Shown in pieces: positions 52,658 to 62,002 of a DNA stretch of 64,000 nucleotides. Each line of letters opens with the position of its first letter. Positions within the stretch are counted from its first letter, which is position 1. A program made the translations under genes and the position numbers. The notes beneath the pieces were generated by a model that was not told where the DNA came from, did no database searches, and saw nothing but the letters and a program-made list of their open reading frames with translations. This stretch comes from JAEKNW01 sp963677815 (GTDB taxonomy: Bacteria; Cloacimonadota; Cloacimonadia; Cloacimonadales; JAFGVF01), in the NCBI GenBank assembly GCA_963677815.1, contig OY782499.1:744001-808000 (forward strand). The letters run 5' to 3'.

Positions 52658-53602
52658 ATGTCTGAAACTATAATAGTAGAGAACTTAATTTATTCTTATG
52701 GCAAGAAAAAAGCAGTAGATATTCCTTATTTAGAAATAGATGAAGGCCAGTTATTTGGATTAATTGGTGCTGATGGGGCAGGTAAAACAACTTTGTTTAG
52801 ATTATTAGCCACTCTTTATAAACCGAAAGCTGGTGAAATAAGTGTTTTTGGTCAAGATACAATGAGAGATTATATGAAAATTCGGTCTTTTACAGGTTAT
52901 ATGCCAAGCAGATTTTCACTCTATGAAGATTTAACAATTAAGGAGAATATGGAGTTTTTTGCATCAGTATTTAACACAAAGCTAGAAGACAATTATTCAC
53001 TTATTGAAGAAATCTATGTAATGTTAAGACCTTTTGAAAATCGAAGAGCAGGGAAGCTGTCTGGTGGAATGAAACAGAAATTAGCCTTGTGTACTGCTTT
53101 AATACATAAACCAAAATTATTACTTTTAGATGAACCGACAACGGGAGTTGACCCAGCATCAAGAAAGGAATTTTGGGAAATGCTACTCAAGCTACAGAAG
53201 CGTGGTATAACAATAATAGTTTCAACACCTTATTTAGATGAAGCTCAGATGTGCAATAAAATTGCCCTAATGCATGAATCAAAGATTATTGAGCAAAATA
53301 ATACAAATGACTTTATCCAGAATTTTCCAAAAACTCTTTTTCATGTTAAGGCAAATAATATGAGAAAACTTGTGCAGCAATTGAGAGAATTTCCATCTTG
53401 TTATTCATCCTATTCTTTTGGAGATTCAATACACTATCAAGATAAGAGGGGAAAGGCAGATGCTGAGATTATTAGAGATTTAGAAAAATATCTAGGAAAT
53501 TTAGGTCAGGATGAGATATCTATAAAAAGAGAAATTCCAAGCATAGAAGATGTCTTTATAGATTATTTACAAGGTGAAGTTTATGATAATCAAAGTAGAT
53601 AA
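52658..53602 (+). CDS. ABC exporter ATP-binding protein, first half (YbhF N-like)
   Basis: A 314-residue ATPase. Walker A GADGAGKTT (Asp replaces the usual Asn), signature LSGGMKQK, Walker B 'LLLLDEPTTGVDPASR' and switch region 'STPYLDEAQ' in which the usual TH is replaced by TP. The loss of the H-loop histidine suggests a degenerate site. E. coli YbhF fuses two such ATPases; here they are separate, and this one corresponds to the first. It overlaps the next gene by 20 bp. Confidence 0.88.
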   Translation: MSETIIVENLIYSYGKKKAVDIPYLEIDEGQLFGLIGADGAGKTTLFRLLATLYKPKAGEISVFGQDTMRDYMKIRSFTGYMPSRFSLYEDLTIKENMEFFASVFNTKLEDNYSLIEEIYVMLRPFENRRAGKLSGGMKQKLALCTALIHKPKLLLLDEPTTGVDPASRKEFWEMLLKLQKRGITIIVSTPYLDEAQMCNKIALMHESKIIEQNNTNDFIQNFPKTLFHVKANNMRKLVQQLREFPSCYSSYSFGDSIHYQDKRGKADAEIIRDLEKYLGNLGQDEISIKREIPSIEDVFIDYLQGEVYDNQSR

Positions 53603-54296
53603 TTTAGTAAAAAAGTTTGGAGATTTTACAGCTGTTGATAAGATAAGCTTTGAAGTAGCTAGAGGAGAAATATTTGGTTTTTTAGGAGCTAATGGGGCAG
53701 GTAAAACAACTGCGATTAAAATGTTATGCGGTTTGTCAAAAGCTACTTCAGGCTCTGCAAGTATTGCAGGTTATGATTTAATGAGAGAGCCTGAGAAGGT
53801 AAAACTAAGTATTGGTTATATGAGTCAAAAGTTTTCTCTCTATGATGATTTGACTATTAATGAAAACATTGATTTCTATGGAGGTTTGTATAGACTGAGA
53901 GGTAAAGAATTAAACAATAAGAAACAAGCAATCTTAAGAGAGCTAGGACTTACAGATATCAGAAATGACTTGGTAAAATCACTACCTTTGGGGTGGAAAC
54001 AGAAGTTAGCTTTCTCTGTTGCTACAATTCATAACCCTAAGATACTATTTCTCGATGAACCTACAAGTGGAGTAGATCCAATAACTAGGAGGAAGTTTTG
54101 GGAGATAATAATCGCTACTGCTAATAGAGGGATTACTATTTTTATTACAACTCATTATCTTGATGAAGCTGAGTATTGTGATAGAATTTCTATTATGGTT
54201 AAAGGTAAAATAATAGCTCTTGATTCTCCTGCTAATCTAAAAAACAAACTAAATGTTAAAACAACAGGGCAAATCTTTGCTCAATTAACTAGGTGA
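53583..54296 (+). CDS. ABC exporter ATP-binding protein, second half (YbhF C-like)
   Basis: ATG 53583 is chosen because AAGGTG lies six bases upstream; the GTG at 53574 is part of that site. The 237-residue ATPase has Walker A GANGAGKTT, signature-region 'SLPLGWKQKLAF' (the usual LSGG is changed to LPLGW), Walker B 'ILFLDEPTSGVDP' and a normal H-loop 'TTHYLDEAE'. With the first ATPase it could form a heterodimer with one strong and one weak site. Ends 4 bp before the first permease. Confidence 0.88.
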   Translation: MIIKVDNLVKKFGDFTAVDKISFEVARGEIFGFLGANGAGKTTAIKMLCGLSKATSGSASIAGYDLMREPEKVKLSIGYMSQKFSLYDDLTINENIDFYGGLYRLRGKELNNKKQAILRELGLTDIRNDLVKSLPLGWKQKLAFSVATIHNPKILFLDEPTSGVDPITRRKFWEIIIATANRGITIFITTHYLDEAEYCDRISIMVKGKIIALDSPANLKNKLNVKTTGQIFAQLTR

Positions 54297-54300
54297 GTTT

Positions 54301-55404
54301 ATGAAGCAATTTTTAAATTTTATCAAAAAGGAGTTTTTGCATATTTTCAGAGATTCCAAAAGTTTGATTATTCTCTTTGCCTTACCGATTATTCAAATTA
54401 TTCTTTTTGGATTTGCCTTAACTAATGAAATAAAGAATGTAGATATGGCGGTTTATGATAATTCAAAATCTCATGCTTCTCGCAGACTGATTAACAAGAT
54501 AGCAGCAACAGACTTTTTTAGACTCCAAGAATATATTACTAATCCTCAAAGCTTGGACAAGGTCTTGATTAATAATAAAGCTAAGGTGGTCTTGGTCATT
54601 GATGCTGATTTTGCTCAAGCTTATTCCCAGTCAAAAGAAGCTAAGATTCAACTGTTATTTGATGCTTCAGATCCCAATATTGCTACAAATATAAGAGCTT
54701 ATCTAAATAGTATTATTACAGACTTTGAAAGGGAAGAGTTTCCCTTACGAGCAAAAGTAGAATTTACTACTAGCAAGATGTTCTATAATCCCCAATTACA
54801 AAGTGCTTATCTTTTTATTCCAGGGCTTATGGCTTTCATTTTAACTCTAATTTCTGCTTTCATGACGTCTATAAGTCTTACTAGGGAAAAAGAGTTAGGT
54901 AATATGGAGATTCTACTTATCTCTCCTCTTAAGCCTTATCAAATTGTTGTAGGAAAAGTACTACCTTATGCAATCCTTTCTATTGTCAATATTGCCAATA
55001 TTTTGCTCTTAGGTAAGTATGTTTTTGGGATTCCTTTCCATGGTTCTCTCACTTTGCTTGTTATTGAATCAGGTATTTTCTTGCTGAACAGCTTATCTCT
55101 TGGTATTCTGATTTCTTCTTTTACTTCATCAAGACAAGTAGCAATGATGATTGCTTTAGCAGGTCTATTACTGCCAACAATGCTTATTTCAGGTTTTATT
55201 TTCCCAATTTCCAATATGCCTAAAGCTCTACAATATTTATCTCAAATTATCCCTGCCACACATTTCATTACTATTCTTAAAGGAATTATGATAAAAGGTA
55301 TCGGATTAAATTATTTACTAAAAGAAACTTGTATTCTAGCTACTCTAACTGTGCTCTTTATTAGTATTTCAATAAAAAAATTCAATGTGAGGTTAGATAA
55401 ATGA
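54301..55404 (+). CDS. ABC-2 permease, YbhS-like
   Basis: A 367-residue ABC-2 family membrane protein. An N-terminal helix, a large extracytoplasmic domain (about 50-170) and a C-terminal bundle with five helices are visible. 'REKELGNMEILLISPLKPYQIVVGK' is the ABC-2 coupling region. It overlaps the last permease by 4 bp and is homologous to it, so a heterodimeric channel is likely. Substrate unknown; E. coli YbhGFSR affects several antibiotics. Confidence 0.88.
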   Translation: MKQFLNFIKKEFLHIFRDSKSLIILFALPIIQIILFGFALTNEIKNVDMAVYDNSKSHASRRLINKIAATDFFRLQEYITNPQSLDKVLINNKAKVVLVIDADFAQAYSQSKEAKIQLLFDASDPNIATNIRAYLNSIITDFEREEFPLRAKVEFTTSKMFYNPQLQSAYLFIPGLMAFILTLISAFMTSISLTREKELGNMEILLISPLKPYQIVVGKVLPYAILSIVNIANILLLGKYVFGIPFHGSLTLLVIESGIFLLNSLSLGILISSFTSSRQVAMMIALAGLLLPTMLISGFIFPISNMPKALQYLSQIIPATHFITILKGIMIKGIGLNYLLKETCILATLTVLFISISIKKFNVRLDK

Positions 55405-56489
55405 GAAGTCTTGCTATCCTTATCAGAAAAGAATTTAAGCAGATATTTCGCAATAAAGGAATGCTACCAATTATCTTTGTAATGCCTTTGATTCAATTAC
55501 TGATTCTGGCAAATGCTACTAACTACGAAATTAAGAACATAAATTTAGCTATCTTAGATTATGGTAAAAATGACTTTATTCCAGAGCTTTCTTCCCAGCT
55601 CAATCATAATAAGTATTTCACTGTTAAATCTATTACTCATGAATATCCTTCTGCTATCTCTCTCTTAGATAGAGGTCAGATTGATGCTATTATTGTTTTT
55701 CACAATGATTTCTCTTTAGAAGTGACTAGTGATACAGCTCAGCTTCAATTAATTATTAATACTATAGATGGAGCTTCTTCAGGTATCATTCTTAGTTATC
55801 TGTCAGAATTTATGGGAAATTATCTTTCTGTAAATAACACTAGTAAGCCTTTAATAAAAATGCAATACACTAATAAATTCAATCCAAAATTAGATTATAA
55901 AACTGTTATGGTCCCTGGCATTTTAGTAGTTTTAGTTTCGGTTATTAGCGTTTTTTTAACAGCTATGAATGTTGTGAGAGAAAAAGAAATTGGGACTATT
56001 GATCAACTTAATGTTTCACCTATTACTAAGCTCCAATTCATCGGGGGAAAGCTGATTCCGATGTTGATTATTGCCTTAGGAGAATTAATGTTTGGAATTT
56101 TTTTGGGTAGTCTTATCTATGACATTCCTTTTCTCGGGAACCCATTAACTGTTCTAATTTTTGCTCTTGTCTATCTCTGGGTGATGCTATCTTTAGGGCT
56201 TATCATATCTACTCATGCAGATTCTCAACAGCAGGCCATGCTAATCTCCTATGTCTTTCTAGTAATATTTATTATGTTTTCAGGACTTTTCACTTCTAGC
56301 GATAGTATGCCAACTTGGGCTATTGCTATATCTCAAAGTATCCCAGTTACCCACTTTATCACTGTCATGAGGTCTGTTATGTTGAAAGCTACTCCTTTGT
56401 ATCATCTTGGGAAAGAATTAGCTATTCTTCTTGGACTAGGTTCTGTTATGTTCACCATTGCTGTTGTTGGATATAAAAAGACTGAATAA
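55401..56489 (+). CDS. ABC-2 permease, YbhR-like
   Basis: A 362-residue paralogue of the preceding permease with the same layout. 'REKEIGTIDQLNVSPITKLQFIGGK' is its coupling region and 'MFSGLFTSSDSMPTWAIAIS' matches the ABC-2 extracellular helix hairpin. It ends the operon; the shared terminator lies 100 bp downstream. Confidence 0.88.
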   Translation: MRSLAILIRKEFKQIFRNKGMLPIIFVMPLIQLLILANATNYEIKNINLAILDYGKNDFIPELSSQLNHNKYFTVKSITHEYPSAISLLDRGQIDAIIVFHNDFSLEVTSDTAQLQLIINTIDGASSGIILSYLSEFMGNYLSVNNTSKPLIKMQYTNKFNPKLDYKTVMVPGILVVLVSVISVFLTAMNVVREKEIGTIDQLNVSPITKLQFIGGKLIPMLIIALGELMFGIFLGSLIYDIPFLGNPLTVLIFALVYLWVMLSLGLIISTHADSQQQAMLISYVFLVIFIMFSGLFTSSDSMPTWAIAISQSIPVTHFITVMRSVMLKATPLYHLGKELAILLGLGSVMFTIAVVGYKKTE

Positions 56490-56589
56490 GATTGGCTCTT
56501 GTTCAAGTCTGGTGGAAGAAAATTAGTTAAACCCAAATGGCGCAATCTTCTCTAAAGCTCTACTGTAACATTTGGTTTAAGATAAAAGA

Positions 56590-56613
56590 AAAGCCTCGCT
56601 TTAGCGAGGCTTT
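56590..56613. terminator. Bidirectional terminator between convergent operons
   Basis: AAAGCCTCGC (56590-56599) pairs with GCGAGGCTTT (56604-56613) around TTTA. For leftward transcripts TTTTCTTTT follows, so it ends the giant secreted protein gene (stop at 56641); for rightward transcripts TTT and AT-rich DNA follow. Confidence 0.85.
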
Positions 56614-56640
56614 ATATTATTTAAGTCTTACAAAGTAAGC

Positions 56641-59600
56641 TTATTTCATAAGAATCATTTTCTTAGTTGAAGAATATTTTCCTGATTTCATTCTGTAGAA
56701 GAATACACCAGAAGCAACATTCTTACCATTATCATCTTTACCATTCCAAACAACTGAGTGGTTACCAGCTTCTCTGTTTTCATTAAGAAGTGATCTTACT
56801 TTTTGACCTTTAACATTGTAAATGTCGATTGAAACAGGACCATTATCTTTGGTTGAGAAAGTGATACGTGTTTCAGGGTTGAATGGGTTAGGGTAGTTTC
56901 CGATAAGTTGTGAAACTGCAGGAGCAATTTCAGGTTGGTTTGGAGTTCCACCAGGAGCATCGATTTCAACATCATCTACCATGAAGATAAATGCGTCACT
57001 TGATACACATTGGATAGCAACTCTGATAGTTTGGTTTGCATAATCATCTAAACTATAAGAATATTGTGTCCATGTGATAGGAGCTTGAACATAAGTTCCA
57101 CCAGAGATAGAAGTGAAGTCATTAGGATTTGTTGAACCATTAGAAACTAGAACATTAAATCTTTCAAGACCATAATCATCCATAACTGATTTTCCCCAGA
57201 AATTGAATGAACCTGAGTCTCCAAGTGTAAATGAAGGAGTAATCATCCAATCATTGTTATCTGGAGTAGTAGAAGCGAAACAAGCCATATATTTAGTACC
57301 AGTATGAGCAGCATTTGCATCTTCTTCAAGAGGAGGAGTTGTCATAGCAGGGTTAAATACGATATAAGCCATAGGAGCGCCTGTGTTTTCAAAAGAAACA
57401 CCTTGGAAACCATAAGTAGGTGATAAGTCACCATCGATAAGAGTCCATGGAGCAGCTTCTAAAGCAAAGTCAGGATAAGATTCGAAGCCATCAGAAATGA
57501 GAATGTTAGATTCAGCAAGAGTAAAGTTAACTGAAGTAAGAACAGTACCAACAACAGTAACACTTTGAGTTTGACCAACATAACCAGCAGCTGAAGCAGT
57601 GATATCATAAACACCAGCTAAAACTTCAGTGAATATAAAGTAACCAGAAGCATCAGTAGTAACTGTATTACCATCTAAAGTAACGCTAGCACCATTGATA
57701 GGAGCTCCACCTTCAGCAACAACAGTACCATCAACAGTTCCGTACATGTCTTTAAGAAGAATGTTTGAGAAAGCAGCTGGTGACATATTGTCGTTAGTGT
57801 AATTTGCTTTAACAGCGAATTTATAAGAACCAGAAGCTAAAGCATCCCAATCTGTATCAGTATAAGTTAAGTCTGTAATCATGTTATCAGTAAGAAGAGT
57901 CCAGTTAGCCTCGTTACCTTGGTCAATTGATAAGAATCTCCAAACTTTATAACCTAAAAGTTCTCTGTGAGAAACTACACTTGGGTTAACGATAGGAGCT
58001 AAGTTACCTTGAACTAATCTGTCGTTATTAACTTGTGTGTTTTCTCTTCTGATAATTCTTCTAGCTTCAGAAGCAACTTGACCACCTCTAGCCCATGAAA
58101 CATAAGCTTGGATGTTCCAGTTAACATTGATAGTAGTAATGTCAGATAAAACATCCCAGTTTTCTTGGTCATTCATCTTAACCATGTCTCCACCAGGAAC
58201 TGCAGGACCTGCATCACAGCCACCAGGATAACCAGTAGAAGTTTCTACATAGTATCCAATATATAAAGGACCAGCAGCAGGGATAGCTACTGATGAATCT
58301 AAAGTGTATTCATTCCAAGCTTCGTTAGTGAATTCAGTAACAGCTTGGCTATATAATTCTGTATTACCATCAGTACCACCATATACTTTTAAAGTATAAG
58401 TAGCAGTTGCTTCTCTAGGGAAGATTTTCATTGAGTTGATGTACATACCTTGATAATCAGCTAATTCAGCTTCAGTGTACATATGTGCATAATGGAAAGT
58501 TGCAGCACCACCAGTACCGATACCATCATTATTTTCTTCAGCACCTTTAGTAATCCATTCACCTGAACCTGCTCCACCTGGTTCTCCCCAAGTGATAACA
58601 GCGTCTGTAGCAATTTGTTCAGCTACAACAGCTGTTGGAGGTAAAGCAACTTCATTTAAAGTAACCTCAACAGTAACATCAGCAGAAGCATCAACTACAC
58701 CAGTATAAGCAGTGAAACCACCAGCAGTGATATCAATGTCGTACATGCCAACATTAACAGTAATAACAGCAGTACCTGAAGCGTCAGTCATTGCTTCATA
58801 CATGTCATATTCGCCATCAGGATTAGGATTTTGAGCCATTAAAGAGATATTTGCATCAGCAATAACATCACCTAAGTTAGAGTCAACGTTCACAGTAACT
58901 TGAGCCATAGCTGAGTTTTGTAACCAGTTAGACATAACTGCATTAGCTTGTGCACCATTAGTATAAACAGCAGCAACTGCATATTTGTAGAAACCAACAG
59001 CAAGTGTTGACCAGTCAGTATCTGTGAAAGTAGTGTCTGAAATTTCTTCAGCTACTAAGTCCCAGTTATCCATATTATCAGCATCTTCGATTAAGAAACG
59101 ATATACATTATATGATTCAAAAGCACGTGTAGAATTAGTATTTCTAACGATAGCTCTATTTCTTAAGATATTGTTTGTAGGAACGCCAGCAACTTTAGCT
59201 GCTGCATTGATTTTTTCAACAGGGTTAGCAATAACGAAATTAGCATTATTTCTAGCTGCACCAACGAAGAAGTTATCAACTTGCATATTAGCATTATCGT
59301 CACCTGTTAAGTGTAAAGCAACTTGAAGAGATTGACCAGCATAATCACTTAGAGGAATATTAATATTTAACCAAGCGAAGTTTTCAAATGTACCGTAATC
59401 ATCTTCAGTCCATAATGAAGTCCAGTTAGAACCATCAGCTGAAACTTCGATTGAAAGGTCACCATTATCGTTAGGATCAACGAACCAGTGATAACTTGTA
59501 TTCATATCAAAAGTAATAGCAGTTTCTGCAGTAACAGCAATAGCAGGAGTAATAACTGAAGTATCGATTGTGTAACCCCAGTCAGCTCTTAAACAATTAC

Positions 59601-61488
59601 CATCATATTCTTGGTCAGGAGCACCAACATACCAGTAAGCTTGTCCGTTTTCACCAGGAGTACCAGCACCTTGGATAACTTCAGCCCATGCTGATAAGTC
59701 ACCTTCGAAATCATCAGCAAAGCTATCAACTCCACCACCACCTGTACCAGGTTGGTTCCAAGTAACAAGAGCATCATCACCATCTAAAGTAGCAACAACG
59801 TTTGAAACAGGGAAAAGAGTTTCAGTAACTAAGATAGTACCTAAATCTAAGTCAGCATCAGCAACAACAGCTTCAAAAGAACCTGGTTGGTAGCCTTCAG
59901 CAACAGCAGTACCAGCATAAGTGTGGTTAGCAAATACATTGATAGCAAAGTTACCCATAGCATCTGTATCAGCTTCATAGTTTTCATAACCAGTTAAAGT
60001 TACATGAGCTTGGATTCCAGCACCTGTATCGTTTGTGATAACTTGACCAGAAACTTCTACCATAGGAAGCATAGTCATAGTAACATTAACCATAGTTTCT
60101 TGATCTTCAGTTACGTCAAAAGTAGCTGTTCCATCATAGTAACCGTGTAATGAAGCAGTTAATGTATAATCTTGACCTTCAGCAACGTAAGGGAATTCAA
60201 AAGAACCGTCTGCATAAGTAACAGCTTGGTAGTTAGTACCATCAATTACTAATTCAACGCCTTCTAAACCATTAGTACCGTCAGTAACAGTACCAGAAAC
60301 TGAACCCATACCTTCAACGATGAAGTAGAAATCAACATTAGGCATGAAAGCTACAGTTGTTCCAGCAGTAACTGTTTCAGGATCTAAATCATCTGAATCA
60401 TTTTGCCAGTAAACAGTTCTAGCTGCTAATTCTGTTTCAGTATTGAAGAATTTGTCACTTGATGAATAATAATCAGTGTCTAATTCTCTTTCAGTAAGAA
60501 CTACTAAATTTCCACCACCATAGCTATAAGGTGTGTCAAAGTCAATAGTAATAATATTTTGTCCTGCAGGGAAATTAACAGTACCTGAGAAAACAGCTGT
60601 TAATTGAGAAGCAGGGATGTAAGTTGTTAAATCAGTTTGTGTAGTTTCACCAATCCAAACATTAACAGGCATATTTTGTAAGTCTGTTGTGAATGTGTTA
60701 TAGAAAGAAAGACCTTGCATTAAACCACCAATATTTAACTCTTCAGCTAAGTAGATAGTTTCAGCAACTGAATTTCTATAGAAGAAGTTGAAAGGATAGT
60801 TGTAAGCACTTGTAGTACCATCACCAATAGAAACTGTAGTGATACCAGCAACTGCAGCAGTTGTGAAGTGCCATACAGGTGTTGACATAGTAATATTTGT
60901 AGGACTTACAGCTTCAACTTTCCAGTAATAAGTAGTGTTTAATTCTAAAGCAGCTTCATAAGGAGCTGTAGCTGGGTCAACAACAGTTGCACCAGTCATA
61001 GCTTCATTATCAGCAAGATAAAGAATAGCATGGTCTGTGTTATCACCAAGAGTCCAAATTAAGTTAACATCTGTTGCAACATTAACAAGACCATTAGCAG
61101 GAGCTGTTAAAGTAGGGATACCAGGTGCACCTTCTTGAGGAACATAGAAAGTGATACTTTCAGGTGTAGCTCCACCTTGACCAGATGCAGCTGCGATTTC
61201 ACCATTTTCATCATAAATGGTATATTCATTTTCTGAAGACCATGAGCCAGCAGTGTAGAGTGCTTCTACCATATCTCCAGGTTCAACAGTGAAGGTATGA
61301 GTCTCAGGACCAGTACCATCTTCAATTGTAAGGTCAGTCAATGCAGCAGTACCTGCTACGTGAACTGAAACCATTCCACCATTCCAACCATCGCCATAGG
61401 TATCAACTAATTCAATTGAATAGTCTAGGGCAAAAGCGGTTGTTAACATTAATAAGCTTAACATGATTGCTAATATAGCTTTTTTCAT
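56641..61488 (-). CDS. Very large secreted multidomain protein with type IX-like C-terminal sorting module
   Basis: A 1615-residue protein with signal peptide (residues 1-20). An N-terminal 'DTYGDGWNGGMV' beta domain (20-120) and a fibronectin-III-like domain (about 130-215) come first. Several carboxypeptidase-regulatory-like Ig domains follow ('GSVSGTVTDGTNGLEGVELV', about 410-490; others near 950 and 1280), together with MAM/choice-of-anchor-J type domains ('DDFEGDLSAWAEVIQG' at about 630; a last one at about 1350-1510). The final 85 residues are the FlgD-like module 'LIGNYPNPFNPETRITFS' ending 'KMILMK', the likely type IX-like export signal. Probably a surface adhesin or matrix protein; an enzyme domain is not recognised. 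It lies 15 bp after a small lipoprotein gene. Confidence 0.88.
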   Translation of the reverse strand: MKKAILAIMLSLLMLTTAFALDYSIELVDTYGDGWNGGMVSVHVAGTAALTDLTIEDGTGPETHTFTVEPGDMVEALYTAGSWSSENEYTIYDENGEIAAASGQGGATPESITFYVPQEGAPGIPTLTAPANGLVNVATDVNLIWTLGDNTDHAILYLADNEAMTGATVVDPATAPYEAALELNTTYYWKVEAVSPTNITMSTPVWHFTTAAVAGITTVSIGDGTTSAYNYPFNFFYRNSVAETIYLAEELNIGGLMQGLSFYNTFTTDLQNMPVNVWIGETTQTDLTTYIPASQLTAVFSGTVNFPAGQNIITIDFDTPYSYGGGNLVVLTERELDTDYYSSSDKFFNTETELAARTVYWQNDSDDLDPETVTAGTTVAFMPNVDFYFIVEGMGSVSGTVTDGTNGLEGVELVIDGTNYQAVTYADGSFEFPYVAEGQDYTLTASLHGYYDGTATFDVTEDQETMVNVTMTMLPMVEVSGQVITNDTGAGIQAHVTLTGYENYEADTDAMGNFAINVFANHTYAGTAVAEGYQPGSFEAVVADADLDLGTILVTETLFPVSNVVATLDGDDALVTWNQPGTGGGGVDSFADDFEGDLSAWAEVIQGAGTPGENGQAYWYVGAPDQEYDGNCLRADWGYTIDTSVITPAIAVTAETAITFDMNTSYHWFVDPNDNGDLSIEVSADGSNWTSLWTEDDYGTFENFAWLNINIPLSDYAGQSLQVALHLTGDDNANMQVDNFFVGAARNNANFVIANPVEKINAAAKVAGVPTNNILRNRAIVRNTNSTRAFESYNVYRFLIEDADNMDNWDLVAEEISDTTFTDTDWSTLAVGFYKYAVAAVYTNGAQANAVMSNWLQNSAMAQVTVNVDSNLGDVIADANISLMAQNPNPDGEYDMYEAMTDASGTAVITVNVGMYDIDITAGGFTAYTGVVDASADVTVEVTLNEVALPPTAVVAEQIATDAVITWGEPGGAGSGEWITKGAEENNDGIGTGGAATFHYAHMYTEAELADYQGMYINSMKIFPREATATYTLKVYGGTDGNTELYSQAVTEFTNEAWNEYTLDSSVAIPAAGPLYIGYYVETSTGYPGGCDAGPAVPGGDMVKMNDQENWDVLSDITTINVNWNIQAYVSWARGGQVASEARRIIRRENTQVNNDRLVQGNLAPIVNPSVVSHRELLGYKVWRFLSIDQGNEANWTLLTDNMITDLTYTDTDWDALASGSYKFAVKANYTNDNMSPAAFSNILLKDMYGTVDGTVVAEGGAPINGASVTLDGNTVTTDASGYFIFTEVLAGVYDITASAAGYVGQTQSVTVVGTVLTSVNFTLAESNILISDGFESYPDFALEAAPWTLIDGDLSPTYGFQGVSFENTGAPMAYIVFNPAMTTPPLEEDANAAHTGTKYMACFASTTPDNNDWMITPSFTLGDSGSFNFWGKSVMDDYGLERFNVLVSNGSTNPNDFTSISGGTYVQAPITWTQYSYSLDDYANQTIRVAIQCVSSDAFIFMVDDVEIDAPGGTPNQPEIAPAVSQLIGNYPNPFNPETRITFSTKDNGPVSIDIYNVKGQKVRSLLNENREAGNHSVVWNGKDDNGKNVASGVFFYRMKSGKYSSTKKMILMK

Positions 61489-61503
61489 AAGGTTTATCTC
61501 CTT

Positions 61504-61737
61504 TTACATTTTTGTCGTAGTTTGCGGGTTTGTTTTAAGACTTTGCTTATTCTGATTTAATAAAATTGAATCAGAAGTAAATGAGTCGACATTTAAATCT
61601 AACCAGCTATATTCATAATACCCAGAAAAAAAGGGATTAGAATATGTGGCAGTTACGTTTTTGTTTTCACTTTCACAAGCAAAAACTAATGAAAAAGTCA
61701 ATAATAATGCTAAAAATAATAGCACAGTCTTTTTCAT
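61504..61737 (-). CDS. Small lipoprotein upstream of the giant secreted protein
   Basis: The start is placed at ATG 61737 with AAGGAG eight bases upstream; a GTG two codons before is less good. The 77-residue product has a signal peptide with lipobox LVFAC (acylated Cys about residue 21), then a Ser/Asn/Thr-rich chain of about 55 residues with 'FFSGYYEYSWLDL'. No family is recognised. It is 15 bp upstream of the 1615-residue gene and shares its promoter, so it may help anchor or escort that protein (inference). Confidence 0.65.
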   Translation of the reverse strand: MKKTVLLFLALLLTFSLVFACESENKNVTATYSNPFFSGYYEYSWLDLNVDSFTSDSILLNQNKQSLKTNPQTTTKM

Positions 61738-61780
61738 ATACACTTCTCCTTAACTAATTTTCAAGTTTCAAACAGTATTG

Positions 61781-61906
61781 CTTAGTTCAAATTTTGAATG
61801 AACTAAGTATTCATCCAAATCACATCTTAACTTGTCTCTAAAAGTAACACTTACTTTAGATTAAAAGCTATGAACAATTTTATCCGATTGGGGTATTGTT
61901 TGTCAA
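61781..61906 (-). promoter_or_regulatory. Promoter and leader hairpin of the lipoprotein/giant-protein operon
   Basis: On the minus strand TTGACA (61906-61901), an 18-bp spacer and TAAAAT (61882-61877) would start a leader of about 130 bases. The leader contains CTTAGTTCA/TGAACTAAG (61781-61807), a perfect 9-bp hairpin about 45 bases before the lipoprotein start. Confidence 0.55.
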
Positions 61907-62002
61907 TAGCTTTTTTTATCTTTTTTAATAGATAGTTAATAATTCTCTAATTTTTAGATAGATAGAGAATAAAATAAAAAACAGTAAACCAAATATTGAG
62001 AA

